NCBI RefSeq assembly: GCF_000276665.1
Contig: NW_004955464.1
Span: 11,092,953-11,156,952, forward strand
DNA: 64,000 bases
From: Chinchilla lanigera
Taxonomy: Eukaryota > Chordata > Mammalia > Rodentia > Chinchillidae
Direction: 5' to 3'
The position numbers were made by a program, and so were the translations under genes. Of this stretch, positions 47,331-59,266 are shown piece by piece. The first letter of the stretch is position 1; each line of letters begins with the position of its first letter. Under the pieces are notes generated by a model. That model did not search any database and had not been told where the DNA came from. It saw nothing but the letters and a program-made list of their open reading frames with translations.

Positions 47331-47400
47331 GGCGCTGCGCCGGTCCCTGGGATGCGGCGGCCGCTGCCCGCGGCTGGGGAGAGCAGGGCCCTTGGACTCG

Positions 47401-47410
47401 CCTTTTATGG
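47401..47410 (-). promoter_or_regulatory. FOXE3: FOXE3 TATA-like / CArG box
   Basis: On the minus strand the sequence CCATAAAAGG lies 71 bp upstream of the FOXE3 ATG. It works as a TATA element (CATAAAAG), predicting a start near 47370-47380 and a short 5' leader. It also fits the CArG consensus CC(A/T)6GG bound by SRF. A GC box core (CCGCCCCC at 47422-47429) lies about 12 bp further upstream. The function is inferred from motif and position. Confidence 0.6.
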
Positions 47411-48589
47411 CCGGGGCCCCACCGCCCCCGGGCGAGGGCTAGGACCTTCCCCGCTGGCCAGCGCCGCCGGCTCGCGCCCCAGCCCCCGTCCCGCGCTCGC
47501 AGCCCCCTCTACTCTGCCCCTCCCTCCCTCCCTCGGTCTCTCGCCCCTTTGCATCCATTTTCCTTAGACCCTGCCTCATCGCTTCCCTAGCTCCGTTGGG
47601 CCGGTCCCATCCCACGGTATTTGATCTGTCTCCTTCCGCCCCCTCCTCCCCTCTCTGGGTCAGTCCCAACCACAAATCCACCCATTCAGGGCACTTTCCT
47701 GGACCTCACCCCAGTTTGCTCCTCCCAGCAGTCGAGTGCCCTCCATCCTCTTGCGATCCTTGCATCCCCAGCTGGAACGGGCATGAGAGAAGTGCCAGCC
47801 CTCAGTGCCCTCTGTGGCTGGTCAGGGACATGTCAGGCCCAACACTGGAGCTTAGGACCCTAGGGCTAAGGTCGCAGAGAAGGGCAGAGGCCGGTTTCTT
47901 ATTTGGAGACCTCAGGTCAGAGTCACCATCTCTTCTTGTGCCTTCTCCCCTCATTCCAGTCATGGCCTTACTTCAGGCCTCAGGAGCCATCTTGGAGAAA
48001 TAAAAAATATAAAAAGTGGCCCAGTTGCTTTAAATCAAGAATCTCCCCAAATCCAAAAGTTGAAGTTGCTCTTCTGACACAGCTCTGCACAGCCCTGAGT
48101 TCCGGGGAACACTACCGTGTGAAAGGAGCTGAAGGCCTGAGAGAGCTTCGTTCTGATCCAGACACTGCTCTGCTCATTGAGTTAAGGGGGTCTTGGCAGT
48201 TTTTGTTAAATATCACCCACCACCATAACCCAGAGGGAACTGAAAGGCAAAGGAAACTTATAACCTTTCCTGCTCTTGCACGCGGGCAAGATCAAGGGAC
48301 TTGGACAGGGAGCAGGGCTGGGAGTACAGTGAGGCACGTGAGGGGCTCCCCATGCTAAGTTTAAGGGACTCAGGGCTTCCAAGTGTAGAGTCAGACCTTG
48401 AGAGTCAGGGCCCACTGAAATTCGGGGCCTGGCTTGCCCCACCCTAGTCCAGCCCTGATGAAGTGTGTCTTACACCCCTACAGATGACTAAACTAACTTC
48501 AAATGGCCTGTGGCTTAGTGTCTCAAAATCCCAACTCAGACCTAGAGCCCAAGGACCTTCTCTTGGCTCCAGTCACAACTGGTGCTATC

Positions 48590-48797
48590 ATAGCCACTAT
48601 TACTAAGCATTTGGTATTTGGTAAACACGTGAAGTGCATTCTTTTACTCAAGTTTGAGCATTTCTGTGAGGTGTTCCAATCCTTTTGTGAATAAGGCAAG
48701 TAAGGCTCTGGGAATTTAGGCAGTTAACTTCACACAGCTAGTAAGGGGAGAGCTAGAATGAAACCTCAGATCAGAGCAACGGCTCCAGCACGTTTCT
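48590..48797 (-). repeat. MIR element
   Basis: CACTATTACTAAGCATTTGG, GTGAATAAGGCAAGTAAGGC, CTTCACACAGCTAGTAAGGG follow the reverse MIR. Confidence 0.8.
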
Positions 48798-50591
48798 AAT
48801 ACCATCCCTAAAGTGGAGAGTTTAGAATCCAAAGTTGGCTCCTGGCCTCTGTCTTGAGCTGGTCAGCGTGTCCAGGTTCCCATTGAACATCACCATATGG
48901 GTGGTCAGTGAGAGGAAATGTTTCTCTCGCTTAACCCAACAGACTCTCCAGCCACACCCTGGTCTCCTTCCAGCACTCCAGATCTCAGATGGATGCCCTC
49001 TTCTCCTCCTGCCTCGGCCCCTACGTTCAGGCCTTTGTCAGGTCCTACCAGTGCCACCCTACCCCAAATCCATCTTTCCTTCAGTTCTTCCCGCCCCAGT
49101 TCCGCCTGCATCATTCACCAAACACTTGGGGCCAGGCCCGTTGTGAGTGCTCAAGGCAAGGCAGGTGGTAAGAATTACAAACTAGTGGAGAGATGGACAG
49201 TGACAAGCTGTGAGAGAGCGGATCGGGGCTGTGGAAGCACAGGGTGGAGATTTAGAGACAGTGCCGTACCCACAACAAGAGGAATCAGCGAGGTTCATGC
49301 TGAAATGGAATAGTCTCTGCCTCAGTACCCTCTCCACTGAGCATTCTTCTGCCATGGCTCAGTCCATAAAGAACACAGGATAGCTCCCTGGGAAGAGGGC
49401 AAGACAAGCAACCAGAGCAGCATGGAATCCAGGTCTCAGAGCAGCCTTCCATCTGCACCCATTTTCTTACCTGCCAAGTGGAAGCAATAGCAGCTTTCCT
49501 CAGCATTGTTAGGAATCTAATACAAAAGTGCCAGGTCCGCACTGGTACTTGGTATGAGGGTCTTTTTCCCTGACTATACAATAGGCGTTTCTAGTATTAG
49601 CCAGGAGGACAGGGAGAAACAGGGCATCTTTTCATTCAGGTGCAGCATAATCCTGCACTGAACTCAGGCACAGAGACAGTGCCAGTGGCACTCAGCCACC
49701 CCCTTGCCTGCTTCCCCTTAGGGGTACAGCCCCTCCAAAGAAGCGGTCCGCCACAGCCTCTTATGCGTCCAGAGACTGAAGGGGTCAGGGCAAGATTGGC
49801 TCTTACTGTCTGAGAGCCAACTGCAGTTTTCTTGTACTTTCGATTTTCTAGTCCATGTATGCAACCTGGGGCATAGTATATGTTCGATAAGTGATGCTGA
49901 ATGCTCAGTTGGCTATACTGATCCTGAGGAGAGTGGGTGCGGAGCCGGGCCAAAAGGGTGAGAACCTAGACTTTTTCTAGTTCTTTGTGCCTGTCTGGCC
50001 CCCTCCATTGGGCCTGCTTCCCAGAGCAGAGCAGGCCAGTGTCAGGGGGTGGCCCAAGGGCTAATCCGTGTTTTCAGCGTGGCTGGGCCCTCTTTTCACA
50101 GGCCCTGGGCCGGACGTGATGCGGCTGAGCATCCGGGCATAAGATGGCCAGTGAAGGCGGCCCCTTTCTCATGGGCCTGGATTCCAGGCGGCCCAGCGTC
50201 TGAGTGGAGCCCCTGGGGCGGGAGGAACACACTGGCTGGGCTGGGCAGCCCTTTGTCTGACCACACTGGGTGGATATTCAGACTGGCAGGAGGGATTAAT
50301 GGCCAGGGATTGGCCCTGGGGCCGGCCTTCCCACTGCCCTTTGGAGGCCAAAGGCCCAGGTCAGGGCACACAGCGTTGATGGCTCTCTAGATAGGAGTGG
50401 AAATTCCCAGCCTTCTCCAAAGCTGTTTGCACTAGCCACCCCCCCCAAGACCCCCTGCCCCCAATCCCAGCTCTGCAGAGGTACCACTAGCCCAGACATA
50501 CTGCCAGGCAAGCAGCAGTTGTGGGGCAAGAGCTCACCAAGTACTCAGCCTAGGAGGGAGGGTTGGGGCTAAAAGTCATCTCAGGTCCCTG

Positions 50592-51512
50592 CCCAAGATT
50601 CCCAGCCCCCTGGAAGGACCCTATAATTACCCTTCCCGAGCTCTAGACAGAAAGAGCCATGTTAACCCAATGAGGGTTCAAGGAGCCAGCCTCAGCTGTC
50701 ACCAGATTCCTTAAGGCTTCCTGGAACGGTCCTCTAAGACCTCTAGCTTGAGACCATCCCAGAGTTATATATTTCTAAAGTATATCACAGTACTGAGGGG
50801 CCCCTAGCCCAGAGAGAACAGAAGGGGCTTAGGACCCACAGGAAATCTTAGCCAGCCCCCGCAACACCATTTCGGGCCACACAGCAGCCCTGCAGGTCTT
50901 CCTCCTCCTTGCACCTCAAGCTAGAGTTGCCCTTGGCAGGCAGTTCCGCCAGTCTGGGAGTAGCTTGGGGGCCCACTGCGGCAATGCTCTTTGGCGCAAG
51001 GCTGTTCCTGCACTAGGGATGAGAGCAACCGCGCTAGCCGTGGCTGCAGGGCTCTGTTCCAGAGGGGTCTGAATCAGGCGCAGGGAAGGCAGCCTAGCAC
51101 AAGCCTGACTCTGGTGAAAGAGCAGTAGGAGGAAGGGTGCCCTTCTCTGTCTTCTTTATCTCTCAGGTTTTTCACTGTGCCGGTCCCAAGAGTCTGTGTG
51201 GAGGCTGCCCCTGGGGCAGATGCTGGATTCAAGTGATGCGTTAGACCATCCTCTGCCTTCTTCATTGTGACTAGGTAGAGGCAGCCACGCAGATACTCCC
51301 TGAATAAGTGGTCACTTAGGAGGCAGGTAGAGTAGGGATGGCAGGAGCATGAGAAAGGGAGCTCGCCTTGCCCCAAATTCCCAGACCTCTGGAAAGCCCC
51401 CTGATTGCCCTTCTAGCGCTAACCCAGTGAGGGTCCAAAGGGCCAGCCTGAGCAGTCACCAGCTGCCTTTGGTTTCCTGGAATAGTTCTCAAAGACCTCT
51501 CGTTTGAACCCA
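50592..51512. repeat. Diverged direct duplication (50592-50758 and 51372-51512)
   Basis: Two segments about 780 bp apart share ordered blocks: ATTCCCAG, CTCTGGAA or CCCTGGAA, TAACCCA followed by TGAGGGT, GCCAGCCT, GTCACCAG, TTCCTGGAA and AAGACCTCT. The first copy carries about 24 extra bases in the middle. Identity is roughly 75% by eye. I cannot assign it to a known repeat. Confidence 0.75.
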
Positions 51513-52788
51513 TTGTCTGTGTCCCCTTAACATCTCAGTCACTGCGCTTACCTCATTATCACTGTCGCTTCCTGTGTCTGTCTCCCTGACCACACTGGGT
51601 CCGCACTGAAGGCCCCGTTCATGAGATGGCAGAGCTGATGATCCATAGCCATGGTCAGATGACTGGAAGGAGATCTGGATACCAGACGGAGACAACTGGG
51701 TGCAGAGGTGTGGCAGAAAGAGCATGGGGTCCATTCTGGGGAATGCGAGGCCGCCAGAGTTTCCCTGAGAATAAAGTTCTGAGGGCACAAGCCTGCACGT
51801 TCCAGGGCCAGGTAGTTTACTGGCTGTCGTCCTTGTTATGGTTGTAATTCCCTGTGGCTGGTAAAGGGCGTTAAGGGACTGAGACAAGGGAGGCAAATAG
51901 GGTCAGATTATAGCTGATTTTATTTGCCAGGCTAAGGGGCCAGCAATAGAGACCTTTGAAGAGTTTCCAGCAGAGCGGTGACCTGATCACATCTCCCATT
52001 CAGATCCCTTAGTCCCCGGGGTTGACAGGAAGAAGCTGAGGCCAAGAGGCCAGAAGGGAGGCTGACCGTGAGGAGGTATGCTCCAAGGGTTTGACACTAG
52101 AGCAGCAGACACCTCATTCCCTCACATCCAGACTGGATGGACGAGAGCCTGGAGCTGTCCATCTCCCATGGTGGCTTGGCCGTCAGCCTGGTCACACAGT
52201 TGAGAAACACGTCTCTCTCTGTTCCTTGCTTTCCCTCTCCAGTCGTCTTCAGTCACTGAGGCCAGCCTGTCTCGGAACTTGCTCTGAAACCCTTTCTCTT
52301 CTCCTGCCAGTTTCAGCCCTTGTCCAGCCCAGGATCAGTCCTTCCTCTTCTGCCCTCAGTGGCCACCTGGCTGGTCTCCCTGCCTCCCCTCTGACTCCTT
52401 GTCCCCTCAGCATGTAGAGCCATGCCTCCTCTGCCCTGCGCTTAAGCATCTCCAGTAGCTGCCACCTCCGTCAGGAGTCAGACGGACTCAGTAGCCTGCC
52501 GGCTGAGCCTTGGGGCTGATCTGTGCACCCCAACTGCAGTGCTTCCCCGCACTCCTTGGGCGCTGGTCCTGCTTCCCCGCAACACACACATTCTGTACAG
52601 AGTCACGTTAGCTGCTTTCAGCCCGAGTTCCAGGTATCCTCCCACTCTGAGCCTTTGCTAATCAAAATCAGGACAACCCAGGCTTCTAGACTTCAATACG
52701 AACACAATTTCACCTATTTTTCCAGCCTCTCCATCTTCGAAGAACTTTACTGCAACAAGTTCTGTCTTTCCCTCTGAAAAACTTCACT

Positions 52789-52882
52789 TTGGGCTGCACA
52801 TGTAGCTCAGAGGTAGAGCATTTCCCTAGTATGCACAAGGCCCTCAGTTCAATCCCTGATACCAAAAACACAAAACACAGAA
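52789..52882 (+). mobile_element. ID-type SINE, older
   Basis: GGGCTGCACATGTAGCTCAG, TCAGTTCAATCCCTGATACC and an A-rich tail. Confidence 0.88.
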
Positions 52883-55625
52883 CAGAAACCAACAAAAACC
52901 TCCACCTCTGCCTACCTCTCCATTGTTAACAAGTAAGCACCAAAAATCCCTGAGGGCTTTCCCACCCAAAGACGGAGAACTAATCTCTTCTCCCGCTGGC
53001 CCTCTGCCTGGAGGGGCCTTTCTTCAGTGATCTGCCTGGCACATTCCTATTTGTCCTTTGAGAGCTACTGTCAAAAGATGACCATTTATCTCCTAGAAAA
53101 CATTTCCCATTTCCTCTTTCCTCTCTTCTCCCCAAGGCAAAAGGGCCAAGACATCTCTGGCCTGGCTGTACCCAGAGAAACTTTAGTACATATTCCGCCC
53201 TGCTTCCAGCTGGAAAGCAGGGACGTACGTAGGGATGTACATAGCTGTGGAGTCAGGGCTGGGCCCCCTGATCCCTGATCCCTGTGCCATGCTGGGGAGC
53301 TGCACAGCTCCACAAGCATTTGGGAGTAGCCTGATGGGCCACCTTGCTGGATGGGCAAAGGAACAAATGAGCACACATCTGGGAAAGCGAAAGGTCCCTG
53401 TAGCTGATCTCCAGCAAGAAACCAGCCTCCTGCCCTCACTGCCACTCTGCACAGCTCTGAGACCCCTACTCCTTCCTTACTTTAGCAGGGTCCAGGCTCG
53501 GCTCAGGCTCAGGCTCAGATAATGTTGGCTCAACCCCGAGGGTGTAATTCAGCCACTCCTAAACCACACACCACACGCGGCATCTGAAGTATGCTCCATA
53601 TTATTTGGGGCTGTCAGCGTCTGCCATCTACCTAGGCTCTGAACCCTCAAAGACTCAGCGCTCTCAGGCCTCCCTGCTCCTCCTTTCCAGGGAAGCCAAA
53701 AGGGAGAGGTGCTGAACCCCAGCCCACCACTCACTTCCTGTGTGGTCGAAGCAAGATGCAAGGCCTACTTCAGACACAGAAGTCCCTGGAGCACCAAAAG
53801 GACTCTGAGATGATCCCCAAATCTGGACCCCTTAACTCAAGCATCTGGAAACCACGTGGCACCCTGTGCTGTCCCCGAGCTAGATGCTCAGTGTGTCTCA
53901 GACACACAAGTATGAATATTTCTCAAATGGATGTAAATGCTGCTGTGATGGATAAACACAAACATATGTAAAAACTTTGCAGTTGTTTTTATTTTTGTCA
54001 TGATTTTTAATCCATCAATGGATATTAAAAGCACAACTATTATCATATGGGGTAGCTGGGAGCTGTTTTTAAAATCCCCATTCTTACACTACTACTAGAG
54101 TACGAGGTGCCTTCCTTACAGTTTTGGACATTAAGAGCCAGAAAAAAGGGAAATTCGAAAAGCAGAGAAAGAAGAGAAGCCGCCACCACTGAAAGACTTG
54201 AATTGGAAAGTGGGGTAAGATTCCTGTTGTACAACCACCAGTGTGGAAGATGTACTGGAAGTGTTTATCACCTAGGATGTTTTGGGCATTGAGTAATAGA
54301 AAACGCAAATGAATTGCAGCTGTAAGGAAATACATTTCCTCCCTAACAAGAAGGTGAGAGATAGGGAGGGGACAGTTAGGATTCTGGTTCCCCTTTTCCT
54401 TGATGTTCTCAGCTTGGCTGTCCCTAGTGAGTTCCAGTTGTCCAGAACAAGGGAGGCTGCTGCTTTTTATGCCTATGTCTTGGGCTAGAAAAGATCCTGT
54501 CTCCACCCCCAAATTTCTCTTCAGCTTTCATTGGCCAGAAGTGGATCCTAATCCTGGACCAATCACTGGCAAGGAGGAATGACTTCCTTGTTTGTCTAGG
54601 ACCTACCTACTCTTAGACTAGGAATGAGTCTTTTTCCCACAAAGAGAGTTGCTTTGTGGGTGAGAATGGATACTGAAAAGGAAAATAAAATGCCATTAGG
54701 AAGGAGGCAGAGGAGCCATTGCCAGTGTCCACTACACAGAGGAGAGGAAGCTGGAAGGGGAGGCTGGATTGGCTCTCTTGTGGAGCATTCATCTTGCAGC
54801 CTTGTGTAAGCTGCTTGCCATTGACCGCTGCCTCACTGGCTCTCAGCTCTGAGGGCAAGGCCGGGAAACATCCTCTTACGGATCCAGTTGAAGAGGAAGA
54901 GGAGGAAAAAGAGTGGCTAGAAAAGGCAATGTGTTTCCACTGGCTTCCATTTGAGAAGTGACCCAGGCAAAGACCAGGTAATAAGGCTCTGTGAAAGATC
55001 ATCTGGCCTGACAACTGGGAACAATCACTTGACCATCATAAGCCTCAGTTTCTCCTTTCTAGAACTGGGAGAAAAGCTGATTCTTTGGTAACATTCACCT
55101 CCCACAAAATGTTAAGCCTCTGTCACCTTGGAAGAGCTCCGAGGTAGAGGATGAGTAGGGAAGGGTTAAGAAGAGCAAGAAGATGGATGGAGATTTGGGT
55201 AGGTAGAAAGACAAGAACTGGTGTGCTGCAGCAGGCTGCAACTAGCTTCAATATCCTATAGTCAGGTTGAATCCATTCTTTGCAACCCTAGAGAAGTGTT
55301 AACTGTTTTTAAAGAATTTTTAATGGCATGAAAAAATTTTCAAGATGCTACTTATTAGAAGCAGGCTATAAAGGTTACACGGCTTGCTTTCAGTGGCTGG
55401 AAAAGGGAGGAAATACACCAAAATATGAACAATTTTAACCTCAGGTGATTTTAACTTTTTTATTTTTAAGGAATTAAAATTATGAACATTATTCATCAAA
55501 TTTTACTCCTGTGATACAAGAACTTTACTATAAACATTTATCATGCCAACAAAAGGTTTATGCATTTAATATGTCAGATACCAATCACAGTGGCAACCTT
55601 GGGGGAAGAGAATTGTGTGGTTATG

Positions 55626-56170
55626 ATGTGCTGGGTATGGGACTGCCCACCTGTAGTTCCAGCTACTTGAGAGGCTGAGGCTGAGCCCACAAATCTGAGA
55701 CCGACCTACTCAGCAAGAGCCTGTCTCAGAAAATAAGCAAATAAAAACTAACAAGAAATAGGAGAGGGGGACTTTAACTCTGAGCTACAGGATTTGCATA
55801 TTTTGAATCTGGGATCATGTTCAGAGTGTAATCTTTTCAAAAATTGCTTCACTAAATTTTCAAAGTACCCCCAATAAGTATGCATTAATTAACCAGAAAA
55901 AAATCAATTAAAAACTACCCTAAATTTAAAGATGAGAGAGTGTTGGGTGTGGTGATTTATGCTTGGTAATCCCAGAGCTCTAGGAAGCTGAGGCAGGAGG
56001 ACCTCAAGTTCAAACCTAGCCTGGGCAATTTAGTGACTTATTAAGACCCTATTTCATTCGATCCCCAGAACCAAAAAAAAGGGACCCTATTTCAAAATAA
56101 AGAATGAAAAAAGGGGCTGGAGAGATAGCTCAGTGTAAAGGCGCAAGGTTCAGTCTCTAGTACTGTGGAG
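55626..56170 (+). mobile_element. Cluster of old B1 (55626-55748, 55945-56065) and ID-like (56110-56168) SINEs
   Basis: The two B1 copies show GAGAGGCTGAGGCTGAGCCC and AAGCTGAGGCAGGAGGACCT blocks. The short ID-like piece GGGGCTGGAGAGATAGCTCA follows, with a purine-rich tail. Confidence 0.8.
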
Positions 56171-57869
56171 AGGGGAAGACAGGGAGAGAAAGCGGGAGAG
56201 GGAGGGAGAGATAATGAGAATTGAGATTCACAGAGGTGGAGGGAGCTGCTACCTAGAGTCATAGGGCTGGAAAGCGGTTCCAACTTTAGTGCACGTGTTA
56301 CAGGAGTAGAACTCCCGAGTGCACTGGGGCTTTGAGTTTGGAAATCACTGCTGCCCTATAGACTCATCCCTTGGCAGCTGCAGCTAAATTTGAAAACACC
56401 TACGGTTAGAAGCCACCTCCCAGGTCACCTACAGCCCTGACCTCTCCAGGGACCTCTTCTCTTACCACCCTTCAGGCCAACAGGCTGGGTCCCTGCCACA
56501 GTCCATTTGCAGGAGGGTCCCTGAGGCTGCCTTGCAAGGCATGGAGAGGGGCAGTAACTCACCACAAGACTCCCAGGGGACCTTCCATCTCCCCAAAGAG
56601 TAGAACACCAGAACGAGTCTGAAGCTTGGGCACCCAGGAGGGCTCTCCCAGAGGCCAGAAGCAGAGTCTGGAGTGGTGCTGCCTCTGAGCAGGCATGCAG
56701 TCATTAACAGAGTTTTGGCACATTTGGGTGCAGTAACTGCATGTTTTCCCCCGGGGGGCATGGAGAGCAGCCTTTGCTCAGAATGTAACGAGTCTGTTTC
56801 TCACAATGGAGGAGATGTTCCCGCTCCTCCCAGGCCTTCCTGCGGGGCTGCTTTGGCTCACTCACCTTCCTGTTTTTAGATGCATCCCCAGCCCTAGGAG
56901 TAGCCACTGGATGTGACTGTGAGCGTGGCTTCCCTCGCCGGAAAGAAGGCCAGCAGGGCAACCTGATCCAGGAAGATCTTTCCCTCCAGTGCTCTACTGT
57001 GGTCAAGATTCACCTCTTTTCATCTCCACTTGAAAACTCCACCCAGGGGATTCCCAGGTTTAAAAAGTGGAGTATTTTTGTTTTTTCCTTCCAAGAAGCT
57101 TCATGGATAAGAAGTACAAATAAATCCAGGAAGAGCAGAGGTGAATTTGTAGCCCATCTCTTATATCCCTCCCACGCTTGCCCCAGATTGCTGCTTTCTG
57201 TCCTTGTCCTGTGGGCCCCTTACAGATTGCCACATGCAGGGCAGCTCTTGAAGTTAGGGGCTGAGGGCATGGTGGGAGGACGGAGAAATAAAGGTAAGAG
57301 TCAGAGTAGAGGCAGCTGAGGTCAGGTGGAGCCCTCCTTCCAAGTGGGAGGAAAGGAACTGCTTTTATTCATCAACTGCGTTTATTTATGCATTTGGCAG
57401 GTTGATGTCACGTGACACCCTTCTGCCTAGCAACCTGTTTTCATGGCAGAGTTCTCAGAGCTGGAGCAGCTTGTTCATGTAGCTCACCTTGGGCACTCTT
57501 TGTTCACAGGACTGGCCTTGCTCCAGCCCCACACGTGTGATTGATCTCCAGCTTTGGCCATTCCTCACGACAAATGTCAGTGCTTCTCCCTGGAATCCCT
57601 TTCCTCTTCTCTCTGTCCTCATTCCCATCTGAAATGCTCAGCACATGCTGCCTCCTCCAGGAAGACTTCAGGGCTCAGTTTCCTACTCTGAATTCCCACA
57701 GTGCCTGTGCTTCCCTGTGTCATAGCCATTGTCACACTAGGTGCTAAATGATTGCTTAGCTCCTTCCCCCACGTAACTATGCAAATCTTTACAACAGTTA
57801 TTCCTCTAACAAGACTCCCAGTGTGCCACAGAGGAGCAGGGGCAGAAGAGAGGTGCAGTGAATGTGAAA

Positions 57870-58105
57870 TATTTTGTGTGAACTGTCTCACCATAGCCTG
57901 TGAAGTGGCTGTCTTTACTCCCATTTTACAGATGAGAAGATGTAAGGCTCAGGGAGGGTAAGTAATTGGCCCAAAGTCTAGAGAGTTACGGAGCACAGGA
58001 GAACACTCAGTCCCACTATACTCTGTATTATAAGCAAAGACGCTGCAGCCCCAGGAAGGCAGGAATTTGCCCAAAGTCACAGGGCAGTAGGATCGTCTGG
58101 GGCTG
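57870..58105 (-). repeat. Two MIR fragments
   Basis: CCATTTTACAGATGAGAAGA with AAGTAATTGGCCCAAAG (57920-57980), then TTTGCCCAAAGTCACAGGGC (58065-58090), repeat the same reverse MIR core. Confidence 0.75.
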
Positions 58106-58325
58106 AAATTCATAAGAACATTTAGTCTTGTCATAGTTATGGGGATGGAATAAACATCTATGGTGGATTAACTGCAGTCAGCTTGTAACACCCCGCTGAA
58201 CTGAATCAACATGGCTGTGGGTATAAGAGGCCCACCTGAGGATTGTTGCCAAAGAGTGAAGCAGAGCTGGAGGGTAAGGAGATGCTGTTGGTTCTCCTGG
58301 AGAAGCTCATCACACTGCCTTTCTT

Positions 58326-58904
58326 TCTTTTTTTTTTTTTTGAAACTGTATTATGATTTATTAAACAGCTTTAATGAAAATAGTGCTTGACAATTAAAAC
58401 TCTGTTTAAAAAAAAACTCATGTTCAGATTAGAAGTGATAGTGTTATCTTTGTTTCAAACATAAAACATTGATCATTCTATATTGGTATTTATCCTTGAA
58501 GGTACAAAGGATATGCTCCACCCGCTGTCACAGGATGACAAGTACTTGGCGTGCAGCTCCTCTGGGTGCTCAGAGCAGCAGCAGGACAAGTCTAGGGATC
58601 ATCAAGAGGCTTAAACCTGCAACCAGCCCGGCGGGCATTATTTCTTGGATCTCTTAAGTCTCACACCCATGATGGTGGCCAGGAAGGAAGCTGTAAACAG
58701 TAACAATTTAATATTTCTTTTGTCATTGGATACCCGGTAAGCTCCATAGCCAGCCAAAAGTCCAGCAAAAAGATCAGCAATCACAGATGGAACACTACCT
58801 CTCCGCTTATACCCTAAAATGCCTCCAAACATCACAAGGGCTGCATAACCGAAGCCAATCAGGTCCATTGGTGAGACCGTAGCTCAGCATCCGGAAGTGA
58901 GCAA
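58326..58904 (-). pseudogene. TMEM14A: Processed retropseudogene of TMEM14A
   Basis: This is an intronless copy of the small multi-pass membrane protein TMEM14A. The reading frame starts at 58868 with MDLIGFGYAALVMFGGILGY and contains AGYGAYRVSNDKR and LATIMGVRLKRSKK. After residue 76 one base is missing (AAATAATG where the parent should read AAAATAATG), so a stop appears. The remaining 22 codons (MPAGLVAGLSL...LVLLLL, TGA at 58572-58570) continue in the shifted frame. Pseudo-CDS length is 299 nt against 300 for the 99-aa human protein. Retroposition marks are complete: AATAAA on the minus strand at 58362-58357, an A14 tail 15 nt later (58341-58328), and flanking target-site duplications CACACTGCCTTTCTT (58311-58325) and CACACTGGCTTTGTT (58905-58919). 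Confidence 0.95.
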
Positions 58905-59140
58905 CACACTGGCTTTGTTGACATGAACTCAGCTGTTCTCATCTGTAGAGGAACTTGGATTCTCGCTGTTGCTGGGGATCGGGGAGCTCTGGTCCTTACC
59001 GTGAGCATCGATTCCTGGCTCCAGTGCAGATCCCTCAGCCCGCTGGCACAGCTCCTTCATCCCCTTGGCACTGATGTTCTTGCTTTCACCACTGACCTTT
59101 GGGCCTTCCCAGTGCAGATCCTTGATACAGACTTACATGA

Positions 59141-59266
59141 GACATTGTGGCGGGCTCTTGGCCTCCAGTTGGCCTTGAGGAGGACATTGCCATGGGCTGT
59201 AGGTCTTCAGCTAGACTTGTGCAGGACACTGTTGTGGGATTCAGACCCTAGAGTGGATTCTTTGGG
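59141..59266. repeat. Three-unit imperfect tandem repeat, 42-bp period
   Basis: GACATTG at 59141 and 59183 and GACACTG at 59225 start units of exactly 42 bp, each followed by a GGG block about 10 bp in. Identity is about 60-70%. Confidence 0.75.

Larger units (their letters stand above)
47600..57860. other. Mainly single-copy region upstream of FOXE3
   Basis: Besides the repeats listed separately there is little interspersed repeat and no recognisable gene over 10 kb. The GC-rich block 50040-50370 contains CCTTTGTCTGA (SOX/TCF-like) and GGGATTAATGG (OTX/PITX-like) motifs and could be an enhancer. Confidence 0.45.

Noticed and set aside
45993..47567. 524-codon plus-strand frame across FOXE3
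   Set aside because: Antisense shadow of FOXE3 extended through the N run.
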